64,000 nucleotides of DNA from Ancylostoma caninum (Eukaryota; Nematoda; Chromadorea; Rhabditida; Ancylostomatidae). This document shows, piece after piece, positions 12,601 to 24,929 of this stretch. Each line of letters opens with the position of its first letter. Position 1 is the stretch's first letter. The notes beneath the pieces were generated by a model, which ran no database searches, was not told where the DNA came from, and was given only the letters and a program-made list of their open reading frames with translations. The stretch spans positions 1-64,000 of the forward strand of contig JBAJFG010000088.1 of NCBI GenBank assembly GCA_037903475.1, in the 5' to 3' direction. Made by a program: the position numbers and the translations under genes.

Positions 12601-12821
12601 AGTTTCAACTCGGATTCGACACTTGATTTTTGGTTTCATGCATTTTTTCTCGCTAAAAATCCCATGGTTCCATTCTTCATCCCAATTTCGCTGGAGTTCC
12701 TTCATGATCCTGCTTCTACTTTTCACCATCTCTTGTTCACTAGATGAGCTCCTGCTGTTTCTCTGGATTTAGAGAGATTTTGTGCGATAGAAGGGAGCAG
12801 AGGTCCATGGGGGGAGGGAGG

Positions 12822-12868
12822 CTAGGACGAGCGGATCCGACAAGAATTGTCGGATCCGCTCGTCCTAG
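12822..12868. repeat. perfect 21-bp-arm palindrome
   Basis: CTAGGACGAGCGGATCCGACA (12822-12842), a 5-nt spacer, and its exact reverse complement at 12848-12868. There is no mismatch in 21 bp, so it is recent or selected. It lies 74 bp before the hAT-like element but is not part of its ends. Confidence 0.95.
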
Positions 12869-12941
12869 CGGATCTTTTACATATAAATTACAAAACCCAC
12901 TCGAGTAATCGGTACGGTAATTTGTGGAAACCCGTGCCAAC

Positions 12942-14058
12942 CAGCGCTGTGCATTACTAACGTTATGAATTTACGCACTAACGCAAAACGACCATTTTTG
13001 GCCTAACGTAACGAGTTAACGAAAAACCTCAAAAATCCGTTAGAATCCATTTCGTTAATGGACCAAATAATGTCTGAAATGCGTACTTTTCACAACTTTC
13101 TCGTAATATACAGCAGATGATACGCCTAACCACGACGAAGGTGTGAAATGATCTGCAGTAAGGCACCCGAAAGGCATTCATACTTTCATTCAAATTTTAT
13201 CATCTTACTTTTCATGAAATAAAGCAATGGCGGTGGGTATAGCTGTATTATTGTTGAGAATAGATGTACGAACGAGAACTTTCATGAACCTGCAACTATT
13301 TTAGGAAGGGCAAATACCTTGCGCATAAGCCATCATTCTCTATTAATCCTTCTGAGTATCAGAGCAGCGATATTGACACTAGAAATCCCCTTATATTAAA
13401 ATGTTGGTATATAAATACCTTTCCGCATCAGCAACTGAGTGCGAAGACCTCCTCTCAACAGTAGGTTTGCTTGTGTCGGATTTAAGAACCAGGTTGCCTG
13501 TGGAAATTTGAAAAAAAAAACTGCTCTTTTTGTACCATAACATACACTAATACAAGGACTTTCAGGTAAGCCTGCTCGCCTTGTGCGTTGAAACTCTCAC
13601 TTTTTCAATGAAACTTAAGATCTTAACTCTCATCCGTTCCTTTTGCCAAAGATCTAATGTGAAAAATGTGAGGCAAAATAACGCAACTCTCAACCGACGG
13701 CATCTCTATCATTTGTCTTTTTTTCAGTCGTTTGACCATTGCGTATCTTTGTTCTTCTGTGTGCATTGAAGAAAAACTATCATTTTTAAACCACACCGTT
13801 TTTCCAGAGCCGAAAGTACACAATGTTAGCATTTGGTTCAACTTTTTATTGAATATACAGCTTATTTGCTCTGAATATCAGTCTGGAATCTCTACTGCTT
13901 GTGAAGCTGATGAAGCTCATCAAAATATTCACAAATCCGTCTTCTAACGCATTAGCGGATTAACGGATTACCGCATTAACGCGTAATGGCCATCTTTGGC
14001 CTAACGTAACGAATTAACGGATTAACGAAATCTGAAATTTTTCCAACGTACAGCCCTG
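12942..14058. mobile_element. hAT-like non-autonomous DNA transposon (1.1 kb)
   Basis: The left end is CAGCGCTGTGC and the right end, read inward on the - strand, is CAGGGCTGTAC. Both match the hAT terminal rule CAGNG. Subterminal repeats are strong: GACCATTTTTGGCCTAACGTAACG on the left and ATGGCCATCTTTGGCCTAACGTAACG on the right, with many TTAACG words, a typical hAT subterminal pattern. The interior has no transposase; a 72-codon - strand frame at 13623-13841 is too weak to call. Flanking 8-mers GTGCCAAC and GTGTGCGT do not match well, so the target duplication has decayed or the ends are a few bases off. Confidence 0.7.
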
Positions 14059-15680
14059 GTGTGCGTTAGAAAAATTGTGTCAACCTTGAAAATCTTTTCC
14101 CATTATGAATGCAGGAATTCTAGGTTAAATTGATTTATGGAAAGAAAATCACTTTTATATAGATACGTGGGTATATGCGAAGTTCGACTAAGCTGTGGGA
14201 AATGGAGGGGTACAAGCTTCAAAGCCTACTTTACTTATGACGATTCGTAAATGTAATCTAATTGTGAATTCGAGCTATCCTCTGCAGTATTTTACGCATT
14301 CACTTCTATGCACTTGGGGGAATGAGAACTCATTCATGTTGTTTCCTCACGAAAGGATGTTGTAGTTCTGAAAATGAAATATTTACCATTTCCCTTTAAT
14401 TTTAGCGCGTGGCAAATTTATTTCGTATCCGTAGCGATGTGAGCTTCTAGCTGGATTGTGTATCAGTCTGCAACTCATCATTTGAAACATTCCCCTATGT
14501 TTTCCTTTAGGACTTTATTCTTTAGCAAGGTAAGGAAAGGAGTAAATTTCCAAAAATTGGAGCGGATTCGAGTTCGATGATTCGTTGTGCTTTTGTCAAA
14601 CAGTTGCATCTGTTTTCTCAGAGCATTATCTGACGTTCGCTACACAGATTTGAGCAAAAATACAGTCCAGTTCCTTCATAGAGCCATTCTTTTAGTTAAA
14701 TTCCTGATTTTCCACTAGATTTCCTTCCTAGGATCCTTGGAATATATTCAACTTCAATAAAAGCTTTCTAGGGTCCCAAAGAGTTTGTGATCATTTGGCC
14801 TGTTTTCAAGAGTTCAAAGAAACCTCATTTATTAGACGTACATACATAGGTAAGGGATTTTTTCTCTAACTTCACTCTCTAGCAAGGTAAAGACTGAAAA
14901 ATTTGTATGGAAGAGACCCTGGCAATTTTGACCATTGCTAGATAGCCATAGGCGTTCTAGACGAATTTTCTACGATGTTGTTCATTGTACACCACGATTA
15001 TTCCTCTCTATTTTTTGTTTTTACTCACGATCATTTTATCCAGTGTAATAATTATTTTTCCAATGTTCTCAGTATTTTGTCGATGTTCTGGACCATTGCC
15101 GTTGTTTCCTTGTTGTAAGTAGACACGAATAAGTGAATCACAAATTTTTCCTCTAGAAATAATCAGGAAAATATATATTTTCACTGTTTGGTAAAGCTAA
15201 ATTTATTCCAAGTTATATGTAGTAAAAGCAAAGAGTTTTATTCACCATTCATTTTATTTTTCTTATTCTATATGTAACACTCGAGCAAAGGTATCAGTCA
15301 TGAATTTTCATAGCAGTTCCCCTCTAGAAGGAAATACAAAGAAACTGGTGCAGGAAATGCCCTGGGGGAAAATGGCCTTTGAAGGCCTTTTTCTCTTTTT
15401 TCCTTCTCAAAACATGAGTTATTCGTCCTTCGGATTGGTTGGTTCCTACGTTTCGTTCTTCTTTTTTATTTTCTTGAACCTAATGCTGGATTAACCATGA
15501 TGTTCCCGATTTGTCCTTATGATGGGGACAAAGTTTGACTGCTAAGTGTTCTTAGTGCTAGAGCATTGAACCAGAAATAAACGCTGGAGCACTCAATCCG
15601 TCACCCTTGCTCTTTGGAAAATATGTAGCTTTTACTGCTCATTCAGTACTTGGTAAAGTTTATCCACTAAAATCCTCGAG
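14059..15680. other. noncoding, no gene recognised
   Basis: T-rich sequence with short frames only; no recognisable domain or splice-consistent exon pair. Confidence 0.45.
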
Positions 15681-15856
15681 GTTTTTCCCATGTGTCGCTA
15701 ATTATATTCATATGTGGACGATCCAGCACAATTTCGAATCATTTCTAATCCTATTCTTCTGGATATCCTTCAAAAACTCCACCTCCGCTTTGTCGCATCG
15801 CTCGATTTCTTTCTAATGGGTAACATCTTCCTAGTGAATCCCAATTCTTTTGCAGC

Positions 15857-15985
15857 AGACGGCATTTACTATCTTCCAAATACGGTATTCTCAAACAAAT
15901 GGCCTTCGGCGGCTTACTGGATGGTTTTCTCGCCGAGAAGAGCTTCGACGAACCACGTCGAGGTCGACATGTTCGGCTGGAGGTG
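15857..15985 (+). CDS. uncertain candidate exon
   Basis: A GC-rich block after a TCTTTTGCAG acceptor, ending at GGAG|GTGAAT. All three + frames and two - frames are open, and purine-first bias is weak (44-56%) in each, so frame and strand cannot be fixed. The T-rich region upstream favours the + strand. No family recognised. Confidence 0.2.
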
Positions 15986-16273
15986 AATCCGAGAAGAAGC
16001 CTTACGGTGATTTGCAAAATCTTCCTCTTGAACTCTACTCTTTGGGTAATGCTTTGCTTGATAATAAATTCATAAGCCTGGGAGATTTAGCTTACCGGAA
16101 GAAAGCTCTACCTAAATCTGATATTTTTGGCGAACCTTTTACGACTGATGTTCACTTTTCCCTTTTTTGCCTTTTTCTTTTTATCTTACGTTCTTTTATT
16201 TGCCAAATTTCCGCTTAGGTTCACTTTCTTTACCTAATTCCATATAGCTCAAATAAAATTTCTTCACCTCCAG

Positions 16274-16362
16274 GGCTCCGAAAGCGACAAACTCACCGTG
16301 AAAAAGCTGAGCACCGTCAGTATGCCTCTACCGAAGTACTCCTGGCCAATGATGGTGTCCCG
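16274..16362 (+). CDS. uncertain candidate exon
   Basis: A GC-rich block between acceptor CACCTCCAG and donor CGAG|GTGAGT, 288 bp downstream of the block at 15857. The T/C-rich intron-like sequence before it supports + transcription. Two + frames and one - frame are open with about 52-61% purine-first codons. Joining it to the previous block keeps one + frame open, but the peptide matches nothing I know. Confidence 0.2.
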
Positions 16363-17060
16363 AGGTGAGTCCTGCTCGAATTCTATTCTGCATGCATGTT
16401 TTTGTAAATGGTTATCGCTGATTTTCACTGGAAGTCATCATCAAAGCCGGCCTTTGAAAGGGTCGGTGATGAAGGGTTTTCATGCGGTTGCTTGTATTTG
16501 TAGGTTTTTTTACGTTTGGTTTTTTTTGGGAAATATGACGAGCTTCTTTTGCTTCTGAGCTCCTGGAATGGAGCCAAAAATAACAAAAAATTGGTCCAAG
16601 GACGAATGAGGGAACAAATCTGAATTTTTATCCTACTTGACTCTCTCTTTCCCATATTTATTCAGCTTTACTGGCCACTTTGGTCCAGAGGTCTTGATTT
16701 AACTACGTCTATTTTGAAATTTGATGTCATTTATTTCTATTCTAACTGAAAGAAAATTTTACCTGACTCTTTCTTTCCCCTTTATCCGTCTTCATTGGAA
16801 TATGTGGATTTTAGCGAAGGTGTTGGGAACCCTACCACCTATTTTACCGGAATGATTTCTAGCGGATGAAAAAGTGGTCAAATAGTGCAAAAAACCACCC
16901 AGAAATAAATAATGTATTTATACGTAAATTACCCCAGCCAGTTCTCTATTCAGACAGTCAGTGAAAGATATTACTGGATAAGAAATAGAAAAGGATAGAG
17001 ATAAGTGCTAGAAATTAGGTGAATAATGGGTGAAAATAAGTTTAAAGAACTGATGAAGTA

Positions 17061-17160
17061 CTTTTATTTATTCAAATGCACATAACCAGGTACAGGTAAA
17101 GTGCTATGCGAAGGATTGAACTTTGAATCCTAAGCCCTTTCCTACTCGGACCACCCCGAC
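17061..17160 (-). mobile_element. tRNA-derived SINE with AATA tail
   Basis: On the - strand it starts GTCGGGGTGGTCCGAGTAGG, which resembles a Leu/Ser tRNA 5' end with a pol III A box (TGGTCCGAGTAGG). It continues to an eroded GGATTCAAAGTTCAATCC B-box-like stretch, a short body, and ends in GAATAAATAAAAG. The tail is of the same type as the LINE tail at 10788-10812, so that LINE family could have mobilised it (inference). It is only ~100 bp and too degenerate to be a working tRNA gene. Confidence 0.5.
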
Positions 17161-17629
17161 GTGTGGACAAACCGAGTCAAATTGAATTATCATCGACGAG
17201 TTGTACACATCCGCACCCGGAAGATGTTCCCTAATTTGTGTTTTTCGCCCCAAGTGCTGCTCGTCTGCTCTGCAGAGGTCTAATCCTACGACTGTGGAAG
17301 TGCCCAGAAAGTACAGGAAAACGGCATGATCTACATATGGATCGGCTCGATTGGCCTCAGAATAGCCGCGATGTCTCGGATTTTTCTGCGTGGACACAGA
17401 TGGTGTCACGTGTCACGCAACGGTGAATTGTAGCTGTGCTAGACGTTTTTTAAGGTCGTGCGGTAGCTACAACACTTATATTTTTCTCTCTTCCTCTTGT
17501 TTTTCTCAATCATTTCTCTCCCGAAAAATTCGCTCTCTTCTCCCCTGTCCTCTCATTTCCCTATTTTCGAGTACTTGTGGCTTCTTTCCTCACGAGGAGA
17601 ATTTCTTTCTACTGATTCGCAATTCATTT

Positions 17630-17906
17630 ACAGTGACCGTCGATGACGGTGGCCTTTCCGGGGCCTCGAGAAATACGCCGCGTAGTCGCGCCGCGAGCGC
17701 CAGAATCGATGTCGTCTGCAGCTGTTGTGCTATGTGTTTCTAACCAGCTTTTCTACCCGATACAGGAAAAATCATCAAATCGGTAAAAAAAAGCGCCTAT
17801 GAATAGCATTTCAGCCACAGACTGCATCAATTCCGGAGGGCGCGGCGCGGTTGCGCGGCGTACTTCACGAGGCCGCAGAAGGGCAACAGTCATCGACGCT
17901 CACTGT
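17630..17906. repeat. GC-rich diverged inverted repeat
   Basis: The arm at 17630-17720 (read on the - strand) and the arm at 17815-17906 (read on the + strand) align over about 90 bp with roughly 80% identity. Shared blocks include GGCGCG, CGCGGCGTA and TCATCGACG. They flank a ~95-bp AT-rich loop. Each arm alone looks like a GC-rich exon, which is why frames here seem coding, but the inverted duplication argues for a mobile or foldback repeat. Confidence 0.65.
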
Positions 17907-19560
17907 GCTATTACTCCTATTTTAAGAAGGAATCCTTTAACCACAATATTTTTTATGCGTTTCTCGAGAAATTTTCTGAAAAAAAAAGTTTGGAAGTGCG
18001 GAGTAAAAAAAACGAGGTGTAGAAATACTGTGGATATGAGGAAAGGAAAAAGAGAGGGGAAAAACCAGGACATATCTGGTATCTGTTTCTTTTGTTTGGG
18101 TTTCTTCTGAAATACAGTTTTTAAAATCCAGAAAAATGCTCTCATTCATCTGATGCTGGCTGATCTCTCAAGATGTAGCCCATCCACTTCTTCCCGCCAG
18201 GCGTTCTCTGGAGGGCGACGTGGCTGGGAAGTGGAGTGCGGCGCTAACAGAGTCGTTCTTCAGCTGACGGGCGGATAATTATGCGGCTTGATGTATGGCA
18301 GCCATCGGCACCGCACTTCTCCACACTATCGCCCTATTTTCACCCTCTTTCCATCACTGGAATATCAACATAGCCCCTTTTCAGCTGAATTATGCACTTT
18401 TTTCCAGTAATGTGATCAGATTACGGTGGAATTATCCCTGGATTGTTTGGTCATTTCCCTGGGGCAGAAAGTCTTGTGGCGGGTTTCCTGGAACGTCCTG
18501 GGAAGCTCGGAACTCCTTGTTAGGTTTGAGCGGGCTAGTTCATCGTGCAATATCTGACAAAATTTACTACCTTGTATTGCTTCATGTTTTCACTACTCTT
18601 ATCTTATTATGAGATTGTACATTTTTCTACTCATTCCTCCCAAGTAATCGATATATCGATTAGGGCCGTGGGGTGTCAGTGCAATGCGAACAGCACAGTA
18701 TCCAATGGATTATGTCGGTGAAACTCGGAAGGAAAATTATGCAATGGGACCTACAGCCTTCGTCTTCCTTTTATTGACTTCTTAGATCTACTTCGACATC
18801 TCTCTCTCTCTTTCTCTCTCTCCCTTTCTCTTCCCCCCATTTCTCCCTCCAACTCCTCCAAACCATCTGCTCCCCTTCTCCTACTCTGGTCGCATCGGTT
18901 AATGAGGGAATTTTTGGACTTTTTACGGGGCTCTTGTTTTTTTTTGGGAGATTTTTTAAAGAAATTATGCACGTGGGGGGCTGATGGTAGGCCAGCGTGA
19001 TAACTTATCGTTGATATTTCATACTCGTTTGTTTATTTATTTGTTTATTCAATCACATGTAGGCAGTTTCTGATGTGATGAAATGAATTCTGGTATCTTT
19101 CAAAGATATTTTCTCATATCTCCTTCGGCCTTAGAGCATCATTATATTCTAGCTACGAAATAGGAAATAGTGAGCGTCAGGACATTGATGCCATATTTAT
19201 TTTTGTTGATTATTTCTCATCTTTATCATTGCTACACTCGCAAAGAATTGGACGAGTTCTAGGTTCCAATCCTCACCACTTTCCCTATCCTAGTGAATTC
19301 AGATCAAAATAAGGGCTCGGATCCATTGTTGATATTACCCTTGGTAAACATGTCATCAAGTTAACGTTTCTCCTGAAAACCTGCCGTCCAACAACATTCT
19401 GCCCCACACATGACGTTTTCTACACCCTGCTACTATAAAACATGCGGAATAATCATACCAATGAGATTACCCTCAGGTAGTAGCTGGGTTAAGGCAACAT
19501 CATTTGTGGGCTAACCATCATTACAACTATGCGTCCTGTCAAGAACAAAAGATTTTGAGC
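17907..19560. other. noncoding; CT-rich tract 18797-18850
   Basis: Contains a CTCTCT microsatellite-like tract and, at 19028-19055, a TTTATTTATTTGTTTATT tract that could be the 3' tail of a degraded - strand retroelement. At 19441-19540 there is an eroded relative of the GATTACCC MITE. No supported exon. Confidence 0.45.
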
Positions 19561-19666
19561 AGCATTAACCATTGCGATTACCCAGGGTAAACGCGTCAAC
19601 ATCGCAAAAATTTATCCATTGTCAACACGGACGTGAAACATCTACTCTGGATAATCTCAAAGATGC
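19561..19666. mobile_element. MITE, GATTACCCAGGG family, copy 2
   Basis: The left end reads GCGATTACCCAGGGTAAACGCG; the right end is the inverted, more diverged TCTGGATAATCTCAAAGATGC. Size (~106 bp) and layout match the other copies. Confidence 0.75.
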
Positions 19667-22600
19667 ATCCAGGTGCTTACCATTGTGCCCAAGTTCTCGC
19701 CCATATATAAACATGTAAGGCAGAGACGGAGATCTTTCCCAGGCGCAGGGATGTGTCCAGGGAAAAGCATCCATATCGTGCCATGACATCATTTCCGGAT
19801 TTAGTCACAAGTATCGAATCAGCACTCTCGGCTCGTTTTTGGTGCGTGTTGGCCATTAGAAGCGTGCGACTGCCAGACGGCCAGCGATTCAACTGCGTGA
19901 TAATGCCCCCTCCCCCCTCCTGCTCCTACCCGTCCTGGGACTTTACCCAATCGTCGACGCGTAGTTTTCTCTTTCCTTTTCTTCTTTTCCACGTCATACC
20001 TGAGATTTCCACTAGCTCTGTTCTGGGATTTCAGTGAAATTTCCGCTCTATGGCATTGACAAAGTGTGATTCCGGACCTCATTTTCTTATTTTTGAAATT
20101 TTTCAAAGCGATTTCTATCCTCGACGCTGAATCCTTGTCCCAGATGTGAATCCATGGCGATGCCTAGAATCTTGGAAAATATCCCGCCGTTTTCCCTCTC
20201 TAAGTCATTTTGCTCGCTATTTCGGACGTTTTTCTATGATTTCCTACTAAATTGAATATTCGAGGAATCCACAAGTCCTTCGTGGATTTTTTTATTCACG
20301 AGAAAAATCACTTTACTCGACGACTCGCCACCAAATAAAATATGTTGATGAAACTTTGGCGACGGGTACGTGCCAGCAGACAACAGGAAGACTTCGACGT
20401 CTCCGCGGGAAACTTCGGACCTCGTTGGGATCTTTAGGATGCTGCGGCGATTTTGTTTACGAGATGTTTTCCAAGGTCTGCTGTGGGAATTTGTGAATTT
20501 TTTGATGGGTAAGGGGATCTTCGTAAAATCCGGCTTTCTGTTGTTTTCCCTGTGATTTTGTGCTAAGTATTCCTTTTTTGGAAGTTTTTCTTCTAAAATT
20601 TTAAGTGGATGAAGCTGCTAGCCTTAAGGATTCCCTGTATGGAAAGGATTTACTCAGCTTTTCATTTAGATTTGAGTTCTGTACTAGAATACCGGTCTTT
20701 TTGCGGGCCTTAGCAAGAGCCGGGATAAATATTCTATTTTCTTGTCGTCCAAATTGTTTCATCCTTATTAATTCCATTTTTCTAACATCTTCTATGCCTT
20801 CCACGCTATTTCTCCAGCAGTCCTTGTGGTAATAAATTTTGTTAACTCTCTTGCGAGTGGAAAAAGTTCTAGAAATATTACTGCAATCACCCTTCCTTTC
20901 TTCCCTCTAATACTGCAGTATTGACGTCCACCAGAGAGTTTCACCTCCTCCTGAGGCCGAATTCCCAAATGTCCTCTTTGTTTTCCTCACTGGAATACTT
21001 AATCAAGCGCTCGTGACTCAAAACTCTTTTTATTGTCTATTATGTGGAAAATATATCCATAGAAGTACAAGTAAATACTGTCTGGAAGCCATATAGGGAG
21101 TTTGGAGTTGAATTGTCGTTCATTTCTGGATGTTTAGAAGTGCTTTCATGGATAATTCACTAGATAGTGTTATTTTTGGCTCTTCTCTTGCATATTGAAG
21201 GAATTCTGCAGCTATGTGCAGGAAAAGTGCATCCATATCACAAGTAATAGCAATTACTTTTTTTTGCTCTGGGTAAAAAAGTCCTTAAACATTTTCCGGA
21301 AACGCTTGGACGCTCATATATTTCGCCGAGAAAATTGGGGTGGTCCTATTAATCCAGAAAAAAGTCCACACCGGAAATTGTCTGCAATACAGTATAACCA
21401 ATCTATTCACTCTTAGTCATGAGGTCCGTTGTGGTGAATTCTGGAAAATACATCCATAAAACACCCCAAACGTCATGATTGCCCCCTCGTGCGACTGAGC
21501 TGACGTCGACGTCGAGTCAACCTCTGTCCCGGATGTCGTTCCCAAGACGACATTCAAGCAATTTCTCACGCTAATGACGCTCACTTACCGAATTTTCAAG
21601 GAAGCCAAGTGTATTTTCTGAGTAGGATTCCTATTTTCTTGTTTACTCCCGCACGGAATGCACTATGTCACATGCAGGTGCAGAAATTGTTTCCCCTAGA
21701 TCCTTCCAGGACAAAATTGTTTACGATGCTATACAGAGAAACAATCACAGCATTGAACTTTGTGGAATGAAATAGTGGATTAGTTCTTCCCTTACTGGCT
21801 GGTTTAGCAGTGCCGCTGGCTCGGTTTGCTTCCCGGGTTCGCTATCCTGGGTAATCTTTCACCTGCTATAGGGTGTAAGGCGCCAGCATGGCTCACTGGA
21901 TTGATGAGTGATCTCGCACTATGTATGGTTAATGTACAGTGTGACTAATTAACCATCTGGGTACAGCCAACGCTACGTATGGGTAAACATAGCCTACCCA
22001 GACAGCTTACCCAAATTAACCTAATTAACTTTGGCTTAATTTACCTTTTTAACAAATTTGCTTGGTCTACTTCAATTTAGTTTTCATAATTTGCTTTGAA
22101 TTAGCTTATCAAAGTTTGTCTCTTCCCAACTAAGGAGTAGATTTGGGTAAGATCACGCGTTTACCCTGGGTAAACCCAATTCCGGATCCGGAAGTGCGGA
22201 GAGATGGTTTACATGGGTGGGTTATATTATTGCAAGCGGTAAGTTAACAGACTCATATGGTAAACTTGCAAGGATGGGATGGCGACACAAAGTGATACTT
22301 ACTAAGGAGACGTATACTAAAATAAAAAATTTATCGTACTGATTCCTATTATGTTTTTGAAATTCGCTTTGATAGACATATAATGCATATTATCCTGCTG
22401 AATTACCCAGCTCGTCTATAGGGCGGGGAAATCTGGTAAAATAGTAGTGTAGTGGTATTGTCGTCGCTCACCACGTCATTACATCAGGGTTTGGTTCCTA
22501 CCGCAGTAAAAGACTTCTGCATTTCTTTCAGGGGTTTGCAATTAGCTCTCTATGTGCAGATACACAGTAATTTTGTCTATATCTACAATTGTCTGTTTTT

Positions 22601-23226
22601 TTTGTGCCATCTTTCAAATGAAAACGGTCCCTGGGAATTTTGGCTCATCTCGTCGATAAAGTTATCAAGATGATAGTGGGCCGGTTTTTCCAGGGCTATC
22701 ACCTTTTTTTGCAGTCTTAGGGCTCTTACGAGTTTATTTTCTTGTTTAGCTACACAAAGGACGACGCAGGGATGTGATTATATCACTAAGGCATCATTAC
22801 TTCAACTCAGCCGTTTGGTATTTCAATCTCTTACCTAATTCTGAGTTAACTCAACAACTAATTGCTAGCTGTAAACTGTGATTCCCACTCACGGATCGAC
22901 GAAAACAGGTGTTTCACGGTTTTTGAACCCAATGTCGCGTTTTCTTTGCAGCACGGACATTTCTCCTTTATAGCGCTTAGTATAGTCGAGCAAGTCTCAT
23001 CGTACTAGTTCCAGTTTCTACAACGTCTAGGCAGAGGGGACGAGTTTACGTCAGCAGGAAATTGCCTCCATGAGCGTTACGATGTTTATTGATATGTTTA
23101 GTGATAGTACGCGGTGATTTGGGCCGAAATAGCTGAGCTTTTTCTAGAAAATACGTGTAATTTTCCTTCGTGGGAGGGGAGTTCGTTTTGCCTAGCTTGA
23201 CTCCTGATGGTTTAGATCCCACTTAC
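19667..23226. other. noncoding, no firm gene
   Basis: A MITE relic (TTTACCCTGGGTAAACC and TATGGGTAAAC words) lies at 21963-22185. A possible tRNA-like pol III fragment (TAGTGTAGTGGTATTG ... GGTTTGGTTCC) lies at about 22441-22500 but lacks a foldable cloverleaf. A 60-codon - strand frame at 19677-19856 has mild coding bias only. Confidence 0.4.
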
Positions 23227-23436
23227 GGACCAGAAAGTTCTTCTAGAGCTTTCTAGAGTGCTGTCATTGATTTGGTCATTTATTTTCTTCCAAATCAAGT
23301 TATTTCTTTCATGTTCTTCCCTCATTTCCTTCTGGTTAAGATCACTTTGAATTTCCTTAAAGCTAATGTTTAGGTTTTGTTCTGAATTTTCAGTATTTGG
23401 CGGGGTGTACCACCCCTGTTTAGGAATTTCACTCAT
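23227..23436 (-). CDS. candidate initial exon, hydrophilic protein
   Basis: ATG at 23436 opens 70 codons that end exactly at a perfect donor (TGGTCC|GTAAGT). Codons start with a purine in 69% of cases against 51% at position 3. The peptide starts MSEIPKQGWYTPP, then becomes Glu/Lys/Asn/Gln-rich (KEMREEHERNNLIWKKI) and is probably helical, perhaps a short coiled coil. No family is recognised, and the next exon was not found. The opposite strand reads as T-rich nonsense. Confidence 0.4.
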
Positions 23437-23781
23437 GTACTCTCGTAAATTTCTGGATTTTGAACATCTAACCTATTTTAGGCTTACCTTGCCTTTTCTA
23501 GAGGCTGTTTTCCGCAGTTTCTATTTTATTTCCCTCACATATTCCTTCCCCCGTTTTCTGGACTGTTTTCGTTATTCAGAATAATTCACCCGGAGAATTA
23601 TTGGATATATTTATTTCAGTTCTCGTTTCTACAAAATGCAGGTGTACGCTGAGGACCAAGCAGCTGATACGGTCCTGCAAGGAGCTACTCAAGGTTACTC
23701 AAACCTGTAGGGCTGAGGGTTGCGGGAGAGGGGAGGGGGCGCTGAAGCTTTTGGTGAGGTGAAGGGACCTGAGTCTAGATT

Positions 23782-23880
23782 CATCATTGAGATTACCTGG
23801 AGTACACGTGATGACGTCCGTGTCAATGAGGGTTGCATTTGCGTGGTAATAATACGCTTACCCTGGGTAATCTCAATGAC
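23782..23880. mobile_element. MITE, GATTACCCAGGG family, copy 3
   Basis: Left TCATCATTGAGATTACC and right CTTACCCTGGGTAATCTCAATGA are inverted repeats; internal sequence is diverged. About 99 bp, the same size as the other copies. Confidence 0.75.
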
Positions 23881-24929
23881 GTAGGCGGCCCCTGTTTTGC
23901 TGAAGTTTGGAGACAAATTTTTCCCACTTTTCCTCTGATTAGAGGCTAACATTGTTCTGAAAAAAAAATAAAAAAATGGCTGTGAGAATACCAGATCAAG
24001 AGTAGGTTTATACAAAGCTTACGTTTTTCTTTGAGTTAGTACTGCCTTCCGCCGCCACTGCTGTGTAGCTGGGACCCTCCACCCTTGTATAGCAGCTGCT
24101 CTGAATAGTCCCATTGCTTCCTGGATTTATTCCCAACTTCCGCTAGGATTTTCTTTTTTGTTTTTGCCCCCGTTTTTCCGCCATAAACAAGTGTTTTCGT
24201 GAGCGCATAGATTTGTCTATTAATGCACGAAATAAACAGACCACTTCGGCGCGATAAGCTGAAGTGTGTTGTTTTACGCATCGTTCGTCGTCGTCGTCAT
24301 CGTCGTTGATGAGACGACGCTCAATTGGTCTTCACAGAAATCTCGCTCATATTTTCCAGGCCATTCAGACGATGTGAGCTCTTGTATTCGACCATAGCAA
24401 GAGATAAGCGCGGAATACTGTATTGTAAGCTTGGAATACTGTAGAATTTTTGGCCCATTTCTCAGGAAAGGCCAGACAGCCTTAAGGGAGCTGGGGTCGA
24501 GCACGCTCTTCTGGTAATGCTGGGTTAGGAGTAATATTTTACGGCTGGCGGCTAATTTTTCCCTGATTTCACTCGAGATAAGCGTTTGCCCTTTTCACTT
24601 TTGAATAATCGCGGTCGCAGAGTGCTCCACAGGGATGAATTGGAAACAATAGACTAATAGAAGCTGTGGGAATTTGCAGTATGCAAGCAGAATGAAAAAA
24701 AAAACAAGAAAAAAATGTCGTAAAAAGAAAATTTTCACGTCCAATACAGATCTTGAAGCAAATATTTTTTGGGAAACCCCGCTGCATGGATGACTTATGC
24801 AAAAATTCTTGCATTAAACTCTGTGCTTGTATGAATGAGCGTTCCCGGAAAGGTTGTGATCTACCTTCGCTTGTGAGGTGGACGAGTTTTCCGAGGTAAA
24901 ATGGGCGTAATTTGAATCGCGGCAACTTT

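Noticed and set aside
17150..17275. T-box-like RKMFPNL string
   Set aside because: The rest of the T-box signature is absent and the region overlaps a SINE head.
17104..17409. 101-codon - frame
   Set aside because: Its end overlaps the tRNA-headed SINE, and no splice or codon evidence supports it.
22441..22500. tRNA-like TAGTGTAGTGGTATTG ... GGTTTGGTTCC
   Set aside because: The B box is mutated and the stems do not pair; at most an old pol III fragment.
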